In this document: piece after piece, positions 48,494-58,300 of the stretch | How the letters are laid out: every line of letters begins with the position of its first letter | Position numbering within the stretch: the stretch's first letter is position 1 | NCBI RefSeq assembly: GCF_000264455.2 | Contig: NC_017958.1 | Location: 811,001 to 875,000, forward strand | Source: Tistrella mobilis KA081020-065 | Lineage (GTDB): Bacteria > Pseudomonadota > Alphaproteobacteria > Tistrellales > Tistrellaceae | Length of the DNA stretch: 64,000 nucleotides | Direction of reading: 5' to 3' | The notes under the pieces: generated by a model | What the model was told of the DNA's origin: nothing | What the model saw: the letters and a program-made list of their open reading frames with translations, nothing else | Database searches by the model: none | Made by a program: the position numbers and the translations under genes

Positions 48494-50215
48494 ATGACCA
48501 GCCCCAGTCTTCCTTTGCCCCAGGGCCGCCCGCAAAGCCGGCGCAACCGTCTGGTACGCCGGCTGCGCGCGATAACCGGCGCGATCATGCTGGTCTTCGT
48601 CACCGGCCATCTGATCGCCCATGCCAGCGGGCTGTTCGGCATCGGCGTTGCCCAGAAGGTGCTGGACGTCACCATGGCGCCCTGGACGGTGCCGCCGGGC
48701 AGCCTGCTGCTGCCGGCGGCCTTTCTGCTCCATGCCGCCCTGGGTCTGCGCGCGCTTTATCTGCGCCGCAGCCTGCGCATGCCGCCCACCGAGGCGCTGC
48801 AGCTGACGCTCGGCCTGGCGCTGCCCCTGCTGCTGGCTGCCCATATCACCGGGGTCGATGCCGCACTCAGCGCCGATGCGGGGGTCGACAGCTATACCCG
48901 GATCATGGCCCTGCTCTGGACACCCACCGGGGCGCTGCGCCAGTTCGTGCTGCTGGGGGTGGTCTGGCTGCACGGCATGATCGGTCTCGGCTTCTGGCTG
49001 AAGGGGCGCGGGGCCGGCGCGGGCTGGATCGCCGCCTGGCGGATCGGCGCCTGGGCGCTGCCGCTCGCCGCACTGCTGGGCTTCCTGGATGCCGGCCGCA
49101 GCGTGGCCGGGCTGATGAAGCTGGGGCTGCTGTCGCCGACGCTGTCTGCCCTGCCCGCCGACCTCCATGCCCGGGCCCAGGCGGGCGAGCATGCGATGAT
49201 GTCCGCCTGGATCCTGGCGATCGTCGCCACCTTCGCCGCCCGCGGCCTGCGCCACCTGATCTCGCTGCGCCACGGCCGGATCACCGTGACCTATCCCGGC
49301 GGTCGCACGGTCCGCATGATTCCGGGCGCCTCGGTGCTGGAGGCGAGTCGGCTGGGCAATGTGCCCCATGTGGCGGTCTGCGGCGGCCGCGGCCGCTGTT
49401 CCACCTGCCGGGTGGAAATCGTGCGCGGGCTGGAAAACCTGCCGCCGGCCGATGCCGAAGAATCGGCCCTGCTGTCGCGCATCCGCGCGCCCGCGGGCGT
49501 GCGGTTGGCCTGCCGGCTGCATCCGACCGGGCCGGTGACGGTGCACCCGCTGCTCAAGGCCCAGGGCCACGGCCGGCGGCCGTCGGAGGATCCGATGGTG
49601 CATGGCGGGCGCGAGAAGCGGGTCGCCATCCTGTTCACCGACATCCGCGGCTCCACCGCCATCGCCGAACAGCGCCCGCCCTATGACATCATGTTCCTGC
49701 TGGAACGCTATTTCGAGACCATCGGCGGCGCTGTCGAAGCGGCCGGCGGCACACCCAACGCCTTCGTCGGCGACGAGGTGATGGCGATCTTCGGTGCGGA
49801 TGGCGGCGATGGCCCTGAAGATTTCGCCGCGGCGGCCACCCAGGCCCTGCACGCGGCAGGCGAGATCGCCCGCCGGCTGGAGGTGCTGAACCGCAGCCTG
49901 GTGCGCGATCTGGGCCAGCCGCTCAGGATCGGCATCGGCATCCATGGCGGGCCGGCGGTGGTCGGCCGGCTGGGCTATGGCGAAACCCGGATGCTGACCG
50001 CGGTGGGCGATACCGTCCATGTCGCCCGGCGGCTGGAAGAGCTGACCAAGGCCCATGCCTGCCTGCTGGTGGTATCGGACGACATCCTGCAGGCGGCCGG
50101 ACGGGCCCCGGCGACGCTGGATGCCAGCTGCCACGAAATCACCGTCCGCGGCCGGGTGGAACCGCTGGCGGTGCATGCGGTGCCGGCCGAGGCGGTGCAC
50201 CGGCTGGGCGGCTGA
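48494..50215 (+). CDS. Membrane redox-type class III nucleotide cyclase (six-helix heme-b-like anchor, 2Fe-2S, cyclase)
   Basis: A 573-residue three-part protein. Residues 1-260 contain six membrane helices with conserved-looking histidines (VTGHLIAHASG, LLHAALG, LAAHITGVD, WLHGMIG), as in succinate dehydrogenase/fumarate reductase diheme anchors. Residues ~265-355 form a [2Fe-2S] ferredoxin domain with CGGRGRCSTC and a fourth Cys in RLACRLHP. From ~375 a class III cyclase has the metal site ILFTDIRGSTAIAE and GDEVMAIFG. S. meliloti CyaC is a known quinone-responsive cyclase with a similar hexahelical diheme anchor. The protein probably couples quinone or electron-transport state to cAMP (or cGMP). 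An N-terminal ~25-residue Arg-rich stretch precedes helix 1. Confidence 0.87.
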   Translation: MTSPSLPLPQGRPQSRRNRLVRRLRAITGAIMLVFVTGHLIAHASGLFGIGVAQKVLDVTMAPWTVPPGSLLLPAAFLLHAALGLRALYLRRSLRMPPTEALQLTLGLALPLLLAAHITGVDAALSADAGVDSYTRIMALLWTPTGALRQFVLLGVVWLHGMIGLGFWLKGRGAGAGWIAAWRIGAWALPLAALLGFLDAGRSVAGLMKLGLLSPTLSALPADLHARAQAGEHAMMSAWILAIVATFAARGLRHLISLRHGRITVTYPGGRTVRMIPGASVLEASRLGNVPHVAVCGGRGRCSTCRVEIVRGLENLPPADAEESALLSRIRAPAGVRLACRLHPTGPVTVHPLLKAQGHGRRPSEDPMVHGGREKRVAILFTDIRGSTAIAEQRPPYDIMFLLERYFETIGGAVEAAGGTPNAFVGDEVMAIFGADGGDGPEDFAAAATQALHAAGEIARRLEVLNRSLVRDLGQPLRIGIGIHGGPAVVGRLGYGETRMLTAVGDTVHVARRLEELTKAHACLLVVSDDILQAAGRAPATLDASCHEITVRGRVEPLAVHAVPAEAVHRLGG

Positions 50216-50218
50216 CCC

Positions 50219-51511
50219 TCAGCCGCGGCCGGAGCCGGGCGCCAGATCGAAGATCGACCCCTCGCGCTCCCAGGCGCGGATCCGGGCGTAATCCGCCGCC
50301 AGCACCGCCGCATCCTCGTGGACCAGATAGACCACCCCCGGGCTTGAGAAATAGTCGATCGTGGGCCTGAGCCGCACCCCAGGCCCCGCCACGGCGATCG
50401 AGGAGGCATAGGAGGCGAGGCCTTCGATCCGCGCGAAGCCCGAACGGCCGGTGATGATGCCCTCATGCTCTGAAATCAGCGCCACGCACCAGATCTCCGC
50501 CGCCATCCGGTAGGGCTGGTCGAGCCGGGAAAGGAAGCCCGCCGGATCGGTCACCGCCTGCACCGCAAGATCAGCCTGGGTGACCCCCAGGCTGCGCCGC
50601 ACCGCCTGCTGTTCCACCGTGCCCATCAGCCGGGCGGCGGTTTCGATCAGCACCGGCCCCTCGGCGGTGAGCATCAATTCGGTATGGGCCGGCCCCCAGG
50701 CGATGCCCAGCGCATCGAGCACGGCCGAGGTATAGGCGGCGAGCGCGTCCTGAACCGCGCCTGCGCGCGGCATCAGCATCTCCAGATCGTTGATGAAGGC
50801 GGCATCGGCCACCTCGCGCTTGGATTCGGCCCAGATCTCGGCGATCAGATGGCGGCCGCTCAGACTGACCGTGTTGACGAAATACTGCCGCCCGCGCAGG
50901 AAGCCCTGCACCAGCAGCCGGTCGTTGACCGACCCCAGCCGGTTGGGCCGGCCATGCAGCGCCCGGAAGGCACGGTCGACCGCCGCGGCATCATGGCAGA
51001 AGGTGACGCCATCCGTACCGGCGCTGTCGAGCGGCTTGACCACCACCGGCCAGTCCCCCCGCGCCACCGCCCAGGCAACCGCATCGGCCGGATTGTCGGT
51101 CACATGCTGGGGCGCGGCGGCAAGGCCGGCCGCCGCCACCACCTGCCCCATCAGGAACTTGTCGCGCCGGGCCCGGCTCAGCCCCGTGCCGTTGCCGGGC
51201 AGGCCCAGCCCCGCGGCCAGCCGGTCGGCCAGCTCCACGCCGCATTCGGCCCCCGGCAGCACCACCACCGGCGTATGGGGCAGCAGGGCATTGAGCGTGC
51301 GGCGAAGATCGCCGTCATGGGCGATCAGCCCGATGAAGTCCCCCGGCCGGAAGCTTGCCCGATAGGGCTCGGGGACGACCGGGCTGCTGGAGACATGAAC
51401 CGTACGCCAGCCGGCGGCGGCGAAGGCGGGGGCAAGTGCCGCGCCGGTCGAATAGGCATCGACCACTACCGCAACCGGCCTGACATCGGGGCGTGACGGG
51501 CGACCGGTCAT
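50219..51511 (-). CDS. ATP-grasp carboxylate-amine ligase
   Basis: A 430-residue ATP-grasp enzyme. The nucleotide-binding part shows WPVVVKPLDSAGTDGVTFC, and the metal-binding end is GPAHTELMLTAEGPVLIETA followed by RLMG. The N-terminal ~110 residues form a Rossmann-like preATP-grasp fold (VAVVVDAYSTGAALAPAFAA). This pattern is typical of L-amino-acid ligases and related enzymes that join an amine to an acyl-phosphate. It is the last gene of the NRPS operon and overlaps the EamA gene by 4 bases. It may add an amino acid to the product. No characterised homologue is recognised. Confidence 0.85.
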   Translation of the reverse strand: MTGRPSRPDVRPVAVVVDAYSTGAALAPAFAAAGWRTVHVSSSPVVPEPYRASFRPGDFIGLIAHDGDLRRTLNALLPHTPVVVLPGAECGVELADRLAAGLGLPGNGTGLSRARRDKFLMGQVVAAAGLAAAPQHVTDNPADAVAWAVARGDWPVVVKPLDSAGTDGVTFCHDAAAVDRAFRALHGRPNRLGSVNDRLLVQGFLRGRQYFVNTVSLSGRHLIAEIWAESKREVADAAFINDLEMLMPRAGAVQDALAAYTSAVLDALGIAWGPAHTELMLTAEGPVLIETAARLMGTVEQQAVRRSLGVTQADLAVQAVTDPAGFLSRLDQPYRMAAEIWCVALISEHEGIITGRSGFARIEGLASYASSIAVAGPGVRLRPTIDYFSSPGVVYLVHEDAAVLAADYARIRAWEREGSIFDLAPGSGRG

Positions 51512-52485
51512 GGCGCATCCCCCGCAGCGAACGCCGGGCCGCTGCGGCGCGGCCGCATCAGACCCAGATAGCCGGCGGCGACCAGCAGCGCCACACCGGC
51601 GACGGTCAGCGGCGACCAGTGGTTCCAGGCGCTGAAGGCCTGAAAGGCGAGCGTGAACAGCGGGCACAGGCCGACGATGACGTTGACGTGGAAGATCCGG
51701 CCATAGCGGATGCCGACCTGCAGCGCATAAAGCGGCAACGCCACGCCCAGAAGGCCGATGCCGGCGACGGTTTCGACCGACGGCATCGGCCCTGCCAAGC
51801 GGCCGGTGGCCCAGGCGACCGCGCCGCAGAAGCCGACCAACAGCCAGAAGCGCCGGGCCATGATCGCCGACGGGCCCAGCCCCGCCAGCGACAGTTTCTT
51901 GGCCCAGACACTGGTCAGCGTGGCCGAGATGCCGCCCGCGGTGGCCGCCACCAGGCCGAGCGCGGTTTCGACCGGGGTGGCGGCGATCACCTCGCCCTGC
52001 CCCTCGGCCGCACTCCAGGCCAGCAGCAGGCAGGCGGCCAGAATGCCCGCCCCGCTCGCCGCCTCGGCCAGGGTGGTTCGGATGCCCGTGGTTCGGATGC
52101 CGGCAAAGCGGCGCCAGGCCAGCACCGCAAGCGGCCCGACACCGCCGCTCAACCCGCCGGCCACCGCCGGTTCCAGCCAGCGCAGCGCCAGATAGATGCC
52201 GAGCCAGGCGCCGGCCGTGGTCAGGTTCACCATCACCAGCGCCCGCATCACCCGGGGCGTGTAGACCGACGGCTGGCCGCCGCCGGCCCGGTCGATCACC
52301 TGGAACAGCAGGATCACCAGGCCGAAACAGGCGGTGATCAGCACGAAGGGATCGACGGTCTGCAGCACATGGCCGGCATAGACCTCTTTTGCGGCGCTGG
52401 TGACGTTGTAGACCATGGTCGCAGCCAGACCGGCCAGAACCAGCGGCCGGGCATGGGCATAGCGATCGGCGTCGGCATCAGTCAT
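51508..52485 (-). CDS. EamA/DMT-family transporter
   Basis: A 325-residue protein with about ten membrane helices, arranged as two five-helix EamA halves (first half begins LVLAGLAATMVYNVTSAAKE). A cytoplasmic stretch contains a tandem five-residue duplication GIRTTGIRTT, from a 15-base repeat at about 52076-52105. It lies between the desaturase and ATP-grasp genes with 4-base overlaps at both ends, so it is made together with the biosynthetic enzymes and is the likely exporter of their product. Confidence 0.85.
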   Translation of the reverse strand: MTDADADRYAHARPLVLAGLAATMVYNVTSAAKEVYAGHVLQTVDPFVLITACFGLVILLFQVIDRAGGGQPSVYTPRVMRALVMVNLTTAGAWLGIYLALRWLEPAVAGGLSGGVGPLAVLAWRRFAGIRTTGIRTTLAEAASGAGILAACLLLAWSAAEGQGEVIAATPVETALGLVAATAGGISATLTSVWAKKLSLAGLGPSAIMARRFWLLVGFCGAVAWATGRLAGPMPSVETVAGIGLLGVALPLYALQVGIRYGRIFHVNVIVGLCPLFTLAFQAFSAWNHWSPLTVAGVALLVAAGYLGLMRPRRSGPAFAAGDAP

Positions 52486-53476
52486 GCGGCACCCTTCGGC
52501 GCGCGGATGTTACGGAACACCTCGCGGTAGTAGCGGCCGAAAAAGGCCGTATAGGAGGGCTCGGTATGGGCCAGATCGGCATGGATGACGGCGTCGATCC
52601 GGGCCAGATGGCGGATCGGCGCATTGGCCAGCCAGTGATGCGACGCGTGGAAATTGTTGCCGTTCACGAACCACGACAGGAAGCGGCTGGTGGTGATGGT
52701 GCGGCTGTTGATCAGGGCGCTGCCATTGTCCATCACACAGCCGAAATGCTCGGGCAGCTGGATGTGGAAGTTGAAGATCGCCGCCGGGATCAGCGGCAGG
52801 AACCACAGCCAGAGGAAGACCGGCTGGCCGGTCAGAAGGTCGAAGGCCACCCCGCCCGCCAGACAGGTCGCCATCAGCCGGAAGCCGTCGCGCACCCGCC
52901 GCTCGGACCGGCTGCGGACCGGCATGCGGCCGCGCACCGCCGCCAGACATTTGCCCAGCGCCGCACGGAAGTGGTCCAGCGCCAGCAGATTGCGCCATAA
53001 CAACCACAAGTTGCGGATGGCCGCCGGCTGATAGGCGAAGCCCTCGTCCCGGACATCGACGTGATGGCGGGCATGCGACACCCGCCATTCCTCGAAATTG
53101 GTCAGCAGGGTCATGGCCAGTGCCGTGCCGACCGCCCGGTTCACCCGGCGGCTGCGGAAGGCGATGAAATGCATGCATTCATGGGCAAATTCCAGATTGC
53201 GGGCATAGACCGCGCCGATCAGCACCGCCCCCAGGATCTGCAACGGCAGGATGCCGGTACCGAGGGCGAGCCAGGCACCGGCACCCCAGATCGCCCCCTG
53301 TCGGCCATGCGCCACAGGAAATAGCGGTCCCGGATCTGCATGAAGCCGGCATCGGCGACCAGCTGCGCCCGCGCGCTGGCAAGCCGCCGCTCGGCGGCGG
53401 CGGCGTCTGCCTCCATCGCCGCCCGCCGGCTGGCGGCATCATCAGGTACGGTATCAAAAGCCAGAGCGGTGCTCAT
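52482..53476 (-). CDS. Membrane fatty-acid-desaturase-family oxidase, apparent frameshift near 53296
   Basis: The C-terminal 277 codons (GTG 53315 to 52482) contain the three histidine boxes of di-iron desaturases/hydroxylases: HECMH, HARHH and HASHH, plus hydrophobic segments. The natural N-terminus (MSTALAFDTVPDDAASRRAA, ATG 53476) lies in another frame, coupled by a 4-base overlap to the upstream oxygenase. It reads up to YFLWRMADRG and then loses the frame at a run of five C (53294-53298, G on the sense strand). One extra G would join them as ...RMADRGAIWGAGAWL... and give 331 residues. So either the gene is frameshifted, the run slips during expression, or the sequence has an error. Related enzymes hydroxylate or desaturate acyl or aminoacyl chains. 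Confidence 0.8.
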
Positions 53477-54309
53477 GACTGCCCGTCCTCGACATGAGTG
53501 GCGCCGCGATGGGTGTAGACCTCGTCGGTGGTCTCGTGCACCACCTCGCGGCTCCAATCGGCGACGCTGGCCCAGGCGAGATTGAGGATGGTGCGCTGCG
53601 ACGGCCGCTGCAGCGGATAGACGCCATGCAGCGTGGTGTCGGAGCGCAGGAAATAGATGTCGCCGGATTTGAGCGCATAGGACCGGATCGGCCGGCTGCA
53701 CAGGATCTCGTGCAGCCGCGGATCGGCCTTGTCCCAGCGAGTATCGGCGACGCACTGGATGAAGCCGCCATCCTCTACCGGCGGCGCCTCCAGCACCCAG
53801 ACCATGCCATAGGCATAGTCGTCCCAGTGCCAGCCATGGGTGTCGCCCGGCTCGGTCAGCCGGGCGATGACGAACTGCTCGTCGTCATAGGGGCAGAGCA
53901 CCACCTCTTCGCCGGCGATGCGCGTGGCCAGGTCGAGCAGCGGCTTCGACCGGTAGAGCAGCGGCACCAGCGCGCTGTTGCGGGCGATGTAGTCGCGCTT
54001 GACCGAGTTCATCTTCCGCGGCGTGTTCGACGTGGTCGGCAGGCGGATGTCGCGGCGCACCGCCCAGCCGGCGATCAGCCGCTCCACCTCGGCGCACAGG
54101 GCCGCCATCACCTCGGGCGGGCAGATTTCAGAGACGACCACCAGCCCTTCGGCCAGGAAGCGTGCCCGCCAGCGGGCGAGCAGGTCGTCGGTCACCACGG
54201 CCTCGATCTGCCGGGCAAGCAGGTCGTCCAGTTCCGCCGTCAGGTCGGGCTCGGCCACGGTAACGATATCGGCATCGGCGACAGGCATGGATATGTCGGT
54301 CAGGCTCAT
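53473..54309 (-). CDS. Fe(II)/2-oxoglutarate-dependent oxygenase (phytanoyl-CoA dioxygenase-like)
   Basis: A 278-residue PhyH-fold enzyme. The iron site HxD is seen in THGWHWDDYAYG, the distal His in TTLHGVYPLQ and the 2-oxoglutarate Arg in SQRTILNLAW. The Asp of HxD is retained, so it should be a hydroxylase or desaturase, not a halogenase. In NRPS pathways such enzymes oxidise carrier-bound or free amino acids. The ATG at 54309 has a GGAG site; ATG 54333 is an alternative. It overlaps the desaturase start by 4 bases and follows the aldo/keto reductase by about 48 bases. Confidence 0.87.
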   Translation of the reverse strand: MSLTDISMPVADADIVTVAEPDLTAELDDLLARQIEAVVTDDLLARWRARFLAEGLVVVSEICPPEVMAALCAEVERLIAGWAVRRDIRLPTTSNTPRKMNSVKRDYIARNSALVPLLYRSKPLLDLATRIAGEEVVLCPYDDEQFVIARLTEPGDTHGWHWDDYAYGMVWVLEAPPVEDGGFIQCVADTRWDKADPRLHEILCSRPIRSYALKSGDIYFLRSDTTLHGVYPLQRPSQRTILNLAWASVADWSREVVHETTDEVYTHRGATHVEDGQS

Positions 54310-54356
54310 CTGGGTGATCTCCGGTCGGGTCATCGGGATCCGGACGGGGGCGGGTC

Positions 54357-55343
54357 TTATTGCGACCATTCGGTGGGCTCGCGATCCCAGCGATGATCGC
54401 GGAGGGCGGCGAGCAGATCGGGCGGCAGGCCGCGGCCATCGGCCACGGCGGTGTTGGCGCGGACATGGGCGGGGGACCGCATGCCGGGGATGACGGTGTG
54501 GACATCCGGATTGGCCAGAATGAAGCGCAGCGCCATGCCGGGCATGGTCTCCCCCGCCGGGACCAGCGGCTTCAGCCGGTCGGCACGCGCGACACTGGCG
54601 GCCAGGTTCTCGGGCACGAAATAGGAATTGCGCCAGTCGCCCTCGGGCCAGCGGCTGTCGAGGGTGAGCGTGCCGGTCAGCGTGCCCTCGTCGAAGGGCA
54701 CACGCGCGATCACCCCAACATCCAGCGCCCGACAAAGCGGGAACAGCTCGTCCTCGGGCGCCTGATCGAAGATGTTGTAGATGACCTGCACCGTGTCGAT
54801 CAGCCCGGTGCGCAGCGCCGCCATGGCGTTCCACGGCTCCCAGCGGTTGATGCTGATGCCGATGCCGTCGATCAGGCCGCGGGCCTTCAGGTCGGCCATG
54901 GTGTCCTGCCAGGCCGGATCATCGGCCCAGGCATCCTCCCAGACGTGGAACTGCATCAGGTCGATGCGGTCGACGTTCAGATTGCGGCGGCTGCGTTCGG
55001 TGTAGTCGCGGATATGATCGGGCGGAAACACATCGGCCAGGCGCGATGCGCGGGTCGAGGGCCAGCACCGGTCGGCCGGCGGGATCTTGGTTGCGACATA
55101 AATCCGCTCCCCCGGCCGTTCGGCCAGCAGCCGGCCGCACAGCACCTCGGAATGGCCGCGGCCATAGATCCAGGCGGTGTCGAGGAAATTGACCCCCTGA
55201 TCGACCGCCAGATGCAGGGCGGCCAGGCTCTGCGCATCCTCGTTGCCGGTCCAGCCGCCCTCGCCGCCGCCGATGCCCCAGGTGCCGTAGCCGATCTCGC
55301 CGATCTGCCAGCCAAGCCGGCCGAGCCTGCGTCGGTTCATCAT
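54357..55343 (-). CDS. Aldo/keto reductase
   Basis: A 328-residue TIM-barrel oxidoreductase. It has GYGTWGIGG near the N-terminus, NFLDTAWIYGRGHSEVLCGR with the catalytic Tyr, YVATKIPP with the Lys, and LMQFHVWED with the active-site His. The NADP-binding end is VIPGMRSPAHV. It overlaps the NRPS stop by 4 bases and probably reduces the aldehyde released by the NRPS reductase domain, or another carbonyl in the pathway. Two adjacent ATGs (55343 and 55340) are possible starts. Confidence 0.88.
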   Translation of the reverse strand: MMNRRRLGRLGWQIGEIGYGTWGIGGGEGGWTGNEDAQSLAALHLAVDQGVNFLDTAWIYGRGHSEVLCGRLLAERPGERIYVATKIPPADRCWPSTRASRLADVFPPDHIRDYTERSRRNLNVDRIDLMQFHVWEDAWADDPAWQDTMADLKARGLIDGIGISINRWEPWNAMAALRTGLIDTVQVIYNIFDQAPEDELFPLCRALDVGVIARVPFDEGTLTGTLTLDSRWPEGDWRNSYFVPENLAASVARADRLKPLVPAGETMPGMALRFILANPDVHTVIPGMRSPAHVRANTAVADGRGLPPDLLAALRDHRWDREPTEWSQ

Positions 55344-58300
55344 GCAGTCTCCTCGGAAGCGGACTCATCGGAAAAGACGTCGCCGGAAGGGTGTGGGCAG
55401 GCGGCGCGCCGGCGCGCGAACCAGGGGGCGAGCAGGCCGGCATCCACCGCCGGCCAGGCGAGCCCGGCCGCCGCCATCGCAGCGCGGCTGGCCGCATCGC
55501 CGAACATCAGATCCTTGTCCGCCACAAGATCGGCGGTCGCGAAGGCATCCGCGCCGGCGTCGCCCGCCGGATCGGGCAGCAGGGCCAGCAGGGCCGCCGC
55601 ATCGACGTCACTCGCCGCGGCCCGGCTCAGCCGCTCGTGAAAGGCGGCATAGCTGACGGGGGTGAGCGCGATCCCGGCGGCCTCTGCCTCGTCGAGCAGA
55701 TCCTCGAACCGGGTGCCGGGGCCGTAGAGGTGGAAGGTGCCGGCGGGTTCGGTCAGCCGCGCCGCCACGAAGGCGGCCACGATGTCGACGGGGCTGTAGT
55801 CGAAGCGCAGCCCCGTCGGGAAACGCAGCCCCAGCCTGAGGCAGGCCGCGGTCAAGCGTTCGACCAGGGCCTGAGGATTGCCGAGACCGCTCCGCCGGGC
55901 GGGCAGCATCTCGCCCAGACGGTGGAGGCTGCCGGTGATCCCGCGGCGGCGCGCCTCGTCGATCAGCCGTTCGGCCGCCCATTTGGACCGGCTGTAGCCG
56001 TCCTGCGGCAGGGCACGGGGATCGGCCGCATCGGCCTCGGTCACGGCATCATGACCGGGGCTGCGCGCGAAGACGCTGAGGGTGGAGACCTGGTGGACAT
56101 GCTTGGGGACGCCGGTCACCGCCAGCCTGAGCAGGGTTTCGACCCCGGCGACATTGGCGGCGGCATGGGCCGCATAGCCATGGAGCAGGTTGACCAGCGC
56201 GCCGGCATTGACGATGACGTCGATGCCCTCTGCCAGCCGGCGCCAGACCGCATCGCCGAGGCCCAGCTGCGGCAGGGCCAGATCGCCCGCCAGCACGGTG
56301 ACGCGGTCGGCTGCGATGCCGAGGCGCAGAGCCGCGGCGGCATCGTCTTCTGCCCGCACCAGGCAGACCAGATCCACATCCGGCCGCGCCAGCAGCGCCG
56401 GCAGCAGATGGGCGCCGACGAAGCCGGTGGCACCGGTCAGCAGCACCCGCACCCGGCCGGACGGCGGCGTCCAGGCGGCGGCCCCCGCCGACGGGCGGAT
56501 GTCGTCCGCCAGTCGGACCTCGGGCGCCGGCACCGGGGCGGAGCCGGTCTCCTCGCCCCGGCGGCGGCGGTCGATCAGCGCCGCCAATGCACCCAGGGTG
56601 GGATGTGTGAAGATGTCGGCAACGCTGATCCGCATGCCGAAATGACGGGTCAGGTCCATGGCCAGCACCAGCGCGGTCAGGCTGGTGCCGCCCAGATCGA
56701 AGAAGCCGTCCTCGGGTCCGGCAGGGGCCAGCTGCAATGTCGCCCGCCAGCGGGCCGCCAGCGCGGCGCTGGTCGGATCGGTGAAGCCGGCATCGGCCGC
56801 GGCCGCCGCCTCCAGCCGGTCGTTGGCGAGCCGGGCCAGGGCCCGGCGGTCGACCTTGCCATTGGCGTTGAGCGGCAGGGCATCCAGCACCAGCAACCGT
56901 GCCGGCAGCGCCTGGCGCGGCAGGCGGGTGGCGAGGAAGCGGCGCAGATCGGCGGTATCGACCTCGCCATGGCCGATCAGGCAGGCGACCAGTTCGCGTC
57001 GGCCGCCCTGTTCATGCACCACCACGCGGCCGGCGCGGATGTCGGGATGATCGGCCAGCGCGCCTTCGATTTCCCCCAGTTCGATACGCACCCCGCCGAT
57101 CTTCACCTGATCGTCGCGGCGGCCGACATAGGCGAGCCGGCCGTCGCGGCGCCAGTAGCCGAGATCGCCGGTGCGGTAGAGCCGGTCGCCGGGCAGTTCC
57201 GGGAACGGGTTGTCGACATGGGCGGCCGCGGTCTTTTCGGGCGCGCCCAGATAGCCGCCGCCCAGGCAGGCGCCACCGATGCGGATCTCGCCCACCATGC
57301 CCGGCGGGGCGATGAAACCGTGATCGTCCACCACCACCGCCACCGTGTTGTCGATCGGTGTGCCGATCGGGATGCTGCGGTCGTCGGCATCACCGACATG
57401 GTGGAAGACCATGCCGATCGAGGCCTCGGTCGGGCCATAGGTGTTGACGATGCCGATGCCCGGCAGCATGCGCCGGAAGCGCCGCACCGCCCGGGGATCG
57501 ATCTCCTCGCCGCCGATCAGCAGATGGCGGAGCGAGCCGAGGCGCCGCACCAGCCCGGGTTCCGCCACCATCAGATCGACCATGGCGTTGAAGATCGATG
57601 GCACGAAATCGGTCATCTCGATCTCGTGTGCCGCGATGGTGCGGAGCGTGGTCTCCAGGTCGAGCACGCCGCGGGTGCGCGGGATGATCACCCGCCCGCC
57701 GATGGTGAGCGGCCAGAGCAGCTGCCAGATCGAGCTGTCGAAGACATGGCGGCTGTTCTGAAGCACCACCGGCGGCCGGCCATCGGCGGCAAAGCGCCGG
57801 GTCATCACCCCGAAACGGTTGAGAAGCCCGCCATGCAGGTTGATCGCGCATTTGGGCAGGCCCGTGGTGCCCGAAGTATAGAACCCGTAGATCGGGTCGC
57901 GGCCGTCCACCGCCACGGCGTCGAACGGGGTTTCGGCCGGCAGAATTGCGGCATGGTCCAGGATCAGCGCCGCCACCCCCGGCGGCACCACCGCCGGGTC
58001 GGCCGCGATCACCAGCCGGGGGGCGAGCGCGTCGAGCAGGGCGGCAATCCGCTCCGGCGCCCAGCCGTCATCCATGGGCACGAAGGGGGCGCCGAGCTTC
58101 ATGGCCGCCAGCATGGCGAGCGGCAGCTCCAGCCCGTTGGGCATCAACAGTGGCAGCATGTCGCCACGGCCGACGCCGCGCGCGGCAAGCATTGCGGCCA
58201 GACGGTCGGCGCGGGCGTCGAGCTCGCCAAAGGTCAGCCGCGCCGTCTCGTGCACCAGCGCCACACGTTGCGGGTCCCGGCGGGCGATGGCGCGGATCGC

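Noticed and set aside
53473-54309. PhyH-like oxygenase as a halogenase
   Set aside because: Fe/2OG halogenases have Ala or Gly in place of the Asp in HxD; here HWD is intact.
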